In this document: positions 8,288 through 11,327 of the stretch, piece by piece
Position numbering within the stretch: position 1 is the stretch's first letter
Layout of the letters: the number at the start of each line of letters is the position of its first letter
Assembly: GCA_028717325.1 (NCBI GenBank)
Contig: JAQUOB010000024.1
Span: 1-11,327, forward strand
DNA length: 11,327 nt
Reading direction: 5' to 3'
DNA from: Candidatus Margulisiibacteriota bacterium
Lineage (GTDB): Bacteria > Margulisbacteria > WOR-1 > O2-12-FULL-45-9 > XYB2-FULL-48-7
Translations under genes and position numbers: made by a program
Notes under the pieces: model-generated
Told to the model about the DNA's origin: nothing
The model's database searches: none
What the model saw: only the letters and a program-made list of their open reading frames with translations

Positions 8288-11275
8288 ATGGCAAATCCGA
8301 TCCAGTCCGATTCATTAAAATATGTGAAGTCAAATATGGCTCTTGTCCAGAAGTTCAAGGAGATGGATAAGAACGGCGACGGTAAGATCGACAAATCCGA
8401 AGCGGAAAAAGCCGGAATGGCAAAAGAGTTCGACGCCGTCGCGGCCAAAGACGGGAACAGCGACAGTATCTCTCTTTCCGATCTTGAGTCGACAATCAAC
8501 GAAGATTCGGTTTCGATTTCCAGACCAAAAATATTTACCGCTGCAGAGCTCGCCTCGGCCCAGAATTTAACCGCCGAAGGGACCAAAAATTTTCTGCGCA
8601 ACGCCAAAGTCAATCCGGACGGTTCCCTCACCGTGAACGGCAGGCAATATGATCAGAAAGGACTGCTTTTGCAGCCAGACGGGAAAGTCAAATCCGGGAA
8701 CTTAACCCAAAATCTGATCGACAAAAAGGAAATTAAGATCGGCGATTATAAGCTCGATCCCTCCGATTTTGAAAGAGACGGGGCCAGCTGGGCCACCGTG
8801 GAATATGACGCCGCGGGCAAGGCGACCGCAATTAAGGCCAAAAATGAAAATATCCCTTTTGAAGTGAAAATTAGCAACGCTACCTATCAAGTTTCTCATC
8901 TGCGTGTTACCCCCGGCAACTGGACGGAAATAAAGCTGGCTAAAGAAACCACCGTCGAGCTGGACGGCAAAAATACGCGCGTCCCGGCCGAAGCAAAATT
9001 AGTCTTCCGCGCGCCGGAGAGAAAAAACCCTCCCACCCTGGCCCGCATCAATGAGATCCCTGTCGGAGAATCAGTAGAAATTGGCGGCGCCCGGTATGCG
9101 GAAGGCGTAGCCGTTTACTCTAACGGTCAAGTCGAGAGAGGCAGATTGTATTCCGACCATGACTTTGGCAACAACATCTCCAGGCCCGCCGGCTCGGTAG
9201 TTGCTTTTAATCAAGCCGGACAACTCAATGCCGCGCCAAGCCCTCAAGCTATCGCCCAAAATGCGCCCATTGCCCCCCTGCCCCCAGAAACCAAACCCGA
9301 TGAACAAGGACCCGGCATTGTGGCGAATTTGAGGGATGAAAATTTATATAAAGACAGCGGCGTCAAAAGTAATGGAATAGTAACGGGCGGCCTACTGAAA
9401 GATACGATCATAATCGAAACCGGCGATCAATATATTGAACTGCCTCAAGGGTCCTACGTTGCCTTAAGACCGAATGATAATCCGGCCTATGTGGTTTTTA
9501 GCCGGGACGGGAAAGTTATTTTGGATGGGAAGTCAGTGGCAGTTAAAAACGGGGATTATGTTAATTTTTCTAACGACGGAAAAACTGCTCACGTTTTATC
9601 GCCGGATACGATAACCGAGGCCTACGCGGCCAGAGAAGCAAAAGAAAATAAGTCGGTCGAAATCGCCCAAAATAAACCGTCAACTGTTGGGACGGAACCG
9701 CCAAAGCCGGAGCCGAAGACGCCGGCAAAAACAGCGGCTCCCGCCGGCCGGCCAAAACTGCCCGAAGGGCTCCGGGTGGTCAGTAAAACAAATTCCATCA
9801 TCTCTTATGCGCCGGGACAAGATATATATGTATATATAGGAGGCGACCCTATCGGCCTACAAACCGATGGCGCAAAGGTCAAAACTAACAATAAAGGCGA
9901 AATAGAATGGATCCAATTCGATAACGGACTTACACTTGGATTAGAAGAAAATATTATTATACCCGCCAAAGGAGTTATGGTTTTCGATCAGGACGGGTCT
10001 TTTACGATTGAGAAGCAGTCCAGACTTAATGAAAGTCAAGCTGCACCAAAACCGCCAGCTAAACCGGCGCCAAAACCTAAAGATTCAAATCCTCCAAAGC
10101 CTACTCCCCCGTCAGACGGACTGATCGCCGGCAACAAGCCGAATCCGGCGCCAAAGGCCCAGCCCAAATATGAGGTCAGAGTCGGCAGTAATAAATATAC
10201 TTTGCCGGCGGGGACGACAAAAGAAGGCGATGTTTACACTCTGGGGGGCCGGATAAAAATAAACGGCGTTGATTGCGAAAAAGGTGACAAGCTTGCCGCC
10301 AACAAAGAAGGCACTGTTATTACAAAAGACAACCGGGAATATGTTTCAGTGGCAAGTGCGGAGGTTATAGTCGGGTCGCAACCGAAACCGGCTGAAAAAA
10401 CGGCCGCTCCCACCCCGCCCAAACCTAAGAATGATAAATCAGCAACAGCGATGGCCGCCAACACGGCAAGCCATAAACCGGCGGCAACTAAACCGTCAAA
10501 TAATCCGGCTCATCGGCCAGTTCCGGGCATAGGCGGAACCACCGATATAATCGAACCCCAAAAGAGCCGTGAAGAATTGGCATCAACAATTCAATCCGCT
10601 ATCCACAACTCACTGCCAGGTGATGGTGAGGAATATAATGTCACTGTGTCTTATCAAATATATGTGGATAATAAAATACGGAACATAGGAGTTAAAATTA
10701 CCAAGAACAACCAGCCGGTCGGTGATTCATCTGTCGTTTTAGCGGTTAAAAGCCTGATCGAATCAAAAGTAGCCGACATCAATGTTCCAAATCGGATCAC
10801 CCTCGGCAATATTCCACAGGAAACTTGCGTTTACAAAGGCAAAGGGCCGGCGCCGGTTACCCAATCAACTGCCAATCAAGCCACCGACAGGCCTTACACT
10901 CTGACTGATATTGATGGAGAAATAAGAAGGTCATTGCAAAAATACTGCAGTTCGGCCGGGACGTCTATTCCAGCCGGCACGACAATACCTTATACCGTGA
11001 CTTATGATAAAGCCAGCAAAAAGAGTTCCATCGTCATTGACTATAATAATATAACGACCTCATCGAGCGGTAATCGCCCCGATATAATTAATAGAATTAA
11101 AACCGGCCTAAAAGACATCCCTTCTTCTTTGGCCAAATTTGATGGCCGGCCTTTAACGGTCGAAAAGAGATATGAGGGCCAGCACAGACCGGTAAAAGAG
11201 GAAGCCGACAACGGTGCTTTGCCGCAGCTTAATCTAGGGATAACGGCTGATATTCGCCCACCCGCGACAAATTAG
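8288..11275 (+). CDS. Large EF-hand protein with beta-rich repeats and Pro-rich linkers, unknown function
   Basis: The family of this 995-aa protein is not recognised. The start at 8288 follows AGGAGG (8275-8280) by 7 nt; a TTG at 8270 in the terminator T-run is unlikely. It has no Sec signal or membrane helix. Residues 27-38 (DKNGDGKIDKSE) are a canonical EF-hand Ca2+ loop, and 55-66 (DGNSDSIS...) looks like a degenerate second one. Residues 105-315 and 345-440 hold beta-strand-rich units with a recurring (N/D)-G-x-V-x-x-G-x-L motif (131-139, 279-287, 362-370), two of them followed by a P-x-G-S-x-V-A element. Pro/Lys/Ala-rich linkers lie at about 316-343, 462-493, 583-627 and 698-747, separating globular blocks at 494-580 and 628-697. 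Two related C-terminal domains (about 760-850 and 870-964) end the protein. This bead-on-string layout suggests an exported, Ca2+-binding surface or structural protein. The sigma28-like promoter links it to flagellar or motility functions by inference only. Confidence 0.8.
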   Translation: MANPIQSDSLKYVKSNMALVQKFKEMDKNGDGKIDKSEAEKAGMAKEFDAVAAKDGNSDSISLSDLESTINEDSVSISRPKIFTAAELASAQNLTAEGTKNFLRNAKVNPDGSLTVNGRQYDQKGLLLQPDGKVKSGNLTQNLIDKKEIKIGDYKLDPSDFERDGASWATVEYDAAGKATAIKAKNENIPFEVKISNATYQVSHLRVTPGNWTEIKLAKETTVELDGKNTRVPAEAKLVFRAPERKNPPTLARINEIPVGESVEIGGARYAEGVAVYSNGQVERGRLYSDHDFGNNISRPAGSVVAFNQAGQLNAAPSPQAIAQNAPIAPLPPETKPDEQGPGIVANLRDENLYKDSGVKSNGIVTGGLLKDTIIIETGDQYIELPQGSYVALRPNDNPAYVVFSRDGKVILDGKSVAVKNGDYVNFSNDGKTAHVLSPDTITEAYAAREAKENKSVEIAQNKPSTVGTEPPKPEPKTPAKTAAPAGRPKLPEGLRVVSKTNSIISYAPGQDIYVYIGGDPIGLQTDGAKVKTNNKGEIEWIQFDNGLTLGLEENIIIPAKGVMVFDQDGSFTIEKQSRLNESQAAPKPPAKPAPKPKDSNPPKPTPPSDGLIAGNKPNPAPKAQPKYEVRVGSNKYTLPAGTTKEGDVYTLGGRIKINGVDCEKGDKLAANKEGTVITKDNREYVSVASAEVIVGSQPKPAEKTAAPTPPKPKNDKSATAMAANTASHKPAATKPSNNPAHRPVPGIGGTTDIIEPQKSREELASTIQSAIHNSLPGDGEEYNVTVSYQIYVDNKIRNIGVKITKNNQPVGDSSVVLAVKSLIESKVADINVPNRITLGNIPQETCVYKGKGPAPVTQSTANQATDRPYTLTDIDGEIRRSLQKYCSSAGTSIPAGTTIPYTVTYDKASKKSSIVIDYNNITTSSSGNRPDIINRIKTGLKDIPSSLAKFDGRPLTVEKRYEGQHRPVKEEADNGALPQLNLGITADIRPPATN

Positions 11276-11286
11276 TAAATCAGTGA

Positions 11287-11325
11287 AATCCCCGCAATAA
11301 CTGCCGAAAATAAGCTGTGGGGATT
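11287..11325 (+). terminator. Hairpin after the 995-aa gene, possible terminator cut by the window edge
   Basis: AATCCCCGCA (11287-11296) pairs with TGTGGGGATT (11316-11325), a 10-bp stem with one G-U pair, 11 nt after the stop codon. Any T-run would lie beyond the window, so terminator function is unproven. Confidence 0.45.
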
Positions 11326-11327
11326 GA

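Noticed and set aside
10565..11190. TonB-like C-terminus for the 995-aa protein (Pro/Lys-rich region followed by a beta-alpha-beta domain)
   Set aside because: There is no N-terminal membrane anchor and no clear TonB motif; the resemblance is only in general layout.

Overview
The window reads as chromosomal DNA of a motile, diderm (Gram-negative-type) bacterium. It carries rod genes flgF and flgG followed by the start of flgA. FlgA is a periplasmic P-ring assembly factor, which implies an outer membrane. Base composition looks moderate. Several mini-repeats (a TGCC..GGCA palindrome, a TCCGCC-GAA-GGCGGA hairpin, low-complexity tandem tracts) are of a kind I associate with uncultured candidate-phylum genomes such as the WOR-1/Margulisbacteria/Omnitrophica area. 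That placement is a guess; the sequence does not prove it.

Layout. (1) Positions 1-1845, minus strand: a flagellar operon flgF-flgG-flgA (flgA cut by the window edge), with a near-consensus sigma70 promoter directly at the flgF start codon. (2) Positions 1886-2297: a stand-alone tRNA-binding (MetRS C-terminal type) protein on the minus strand, diverging from rmuC across a short shared promoter region. (3) Positions 2298-6384: rmuC (plus) and a large UvrD/AddB-like helicase-nuclease (minus) converge on a CCCTCTCCC-type palindromic repeat. (4) Positions 6385-11327: an accessory block of three poorly characterised genes: a 145-aa four-cysteine protein (plus), a 363-aa protein with TraB/ChaN/EreA-like motifs (minus), and a 995-aa protein with an EF-hand and proline-rich linkers (plus).

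Three regulatory patterns stand out. First, flgF, rmuC and the helicase gene each have TATAAT only 5-9 nt before the ATG and no Shine-Dalgarno, so their mRNAs should be leaderless or nearly so, while the other genes have good Shine-Dalgarno sites. Second, the two plus-strand accessory genes share a promoter-like element, GCAAGTTT-N12-(GC/TT)CGATAA, which resembles the flagellar sigma28 (FliA) promoter. This suggests that they belong to the late flagellar regulon. Neither has a Sec signal peptide, so export through the flagellar apparatus is a testable idea. Third, the 995-aa gene has a leader with a possible pseudoknot and an intrinsic-terminator hairpin immediately before its ribosome binding site.

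The helicase gene also contains three in-frame low-complexity tandem tracts that encode short inserts at likely surface loops, and a similar tract forms part of the flgA signal peptide. I found no tRNA, rRNA, CRISPR array, insertion sequence or phage gene.
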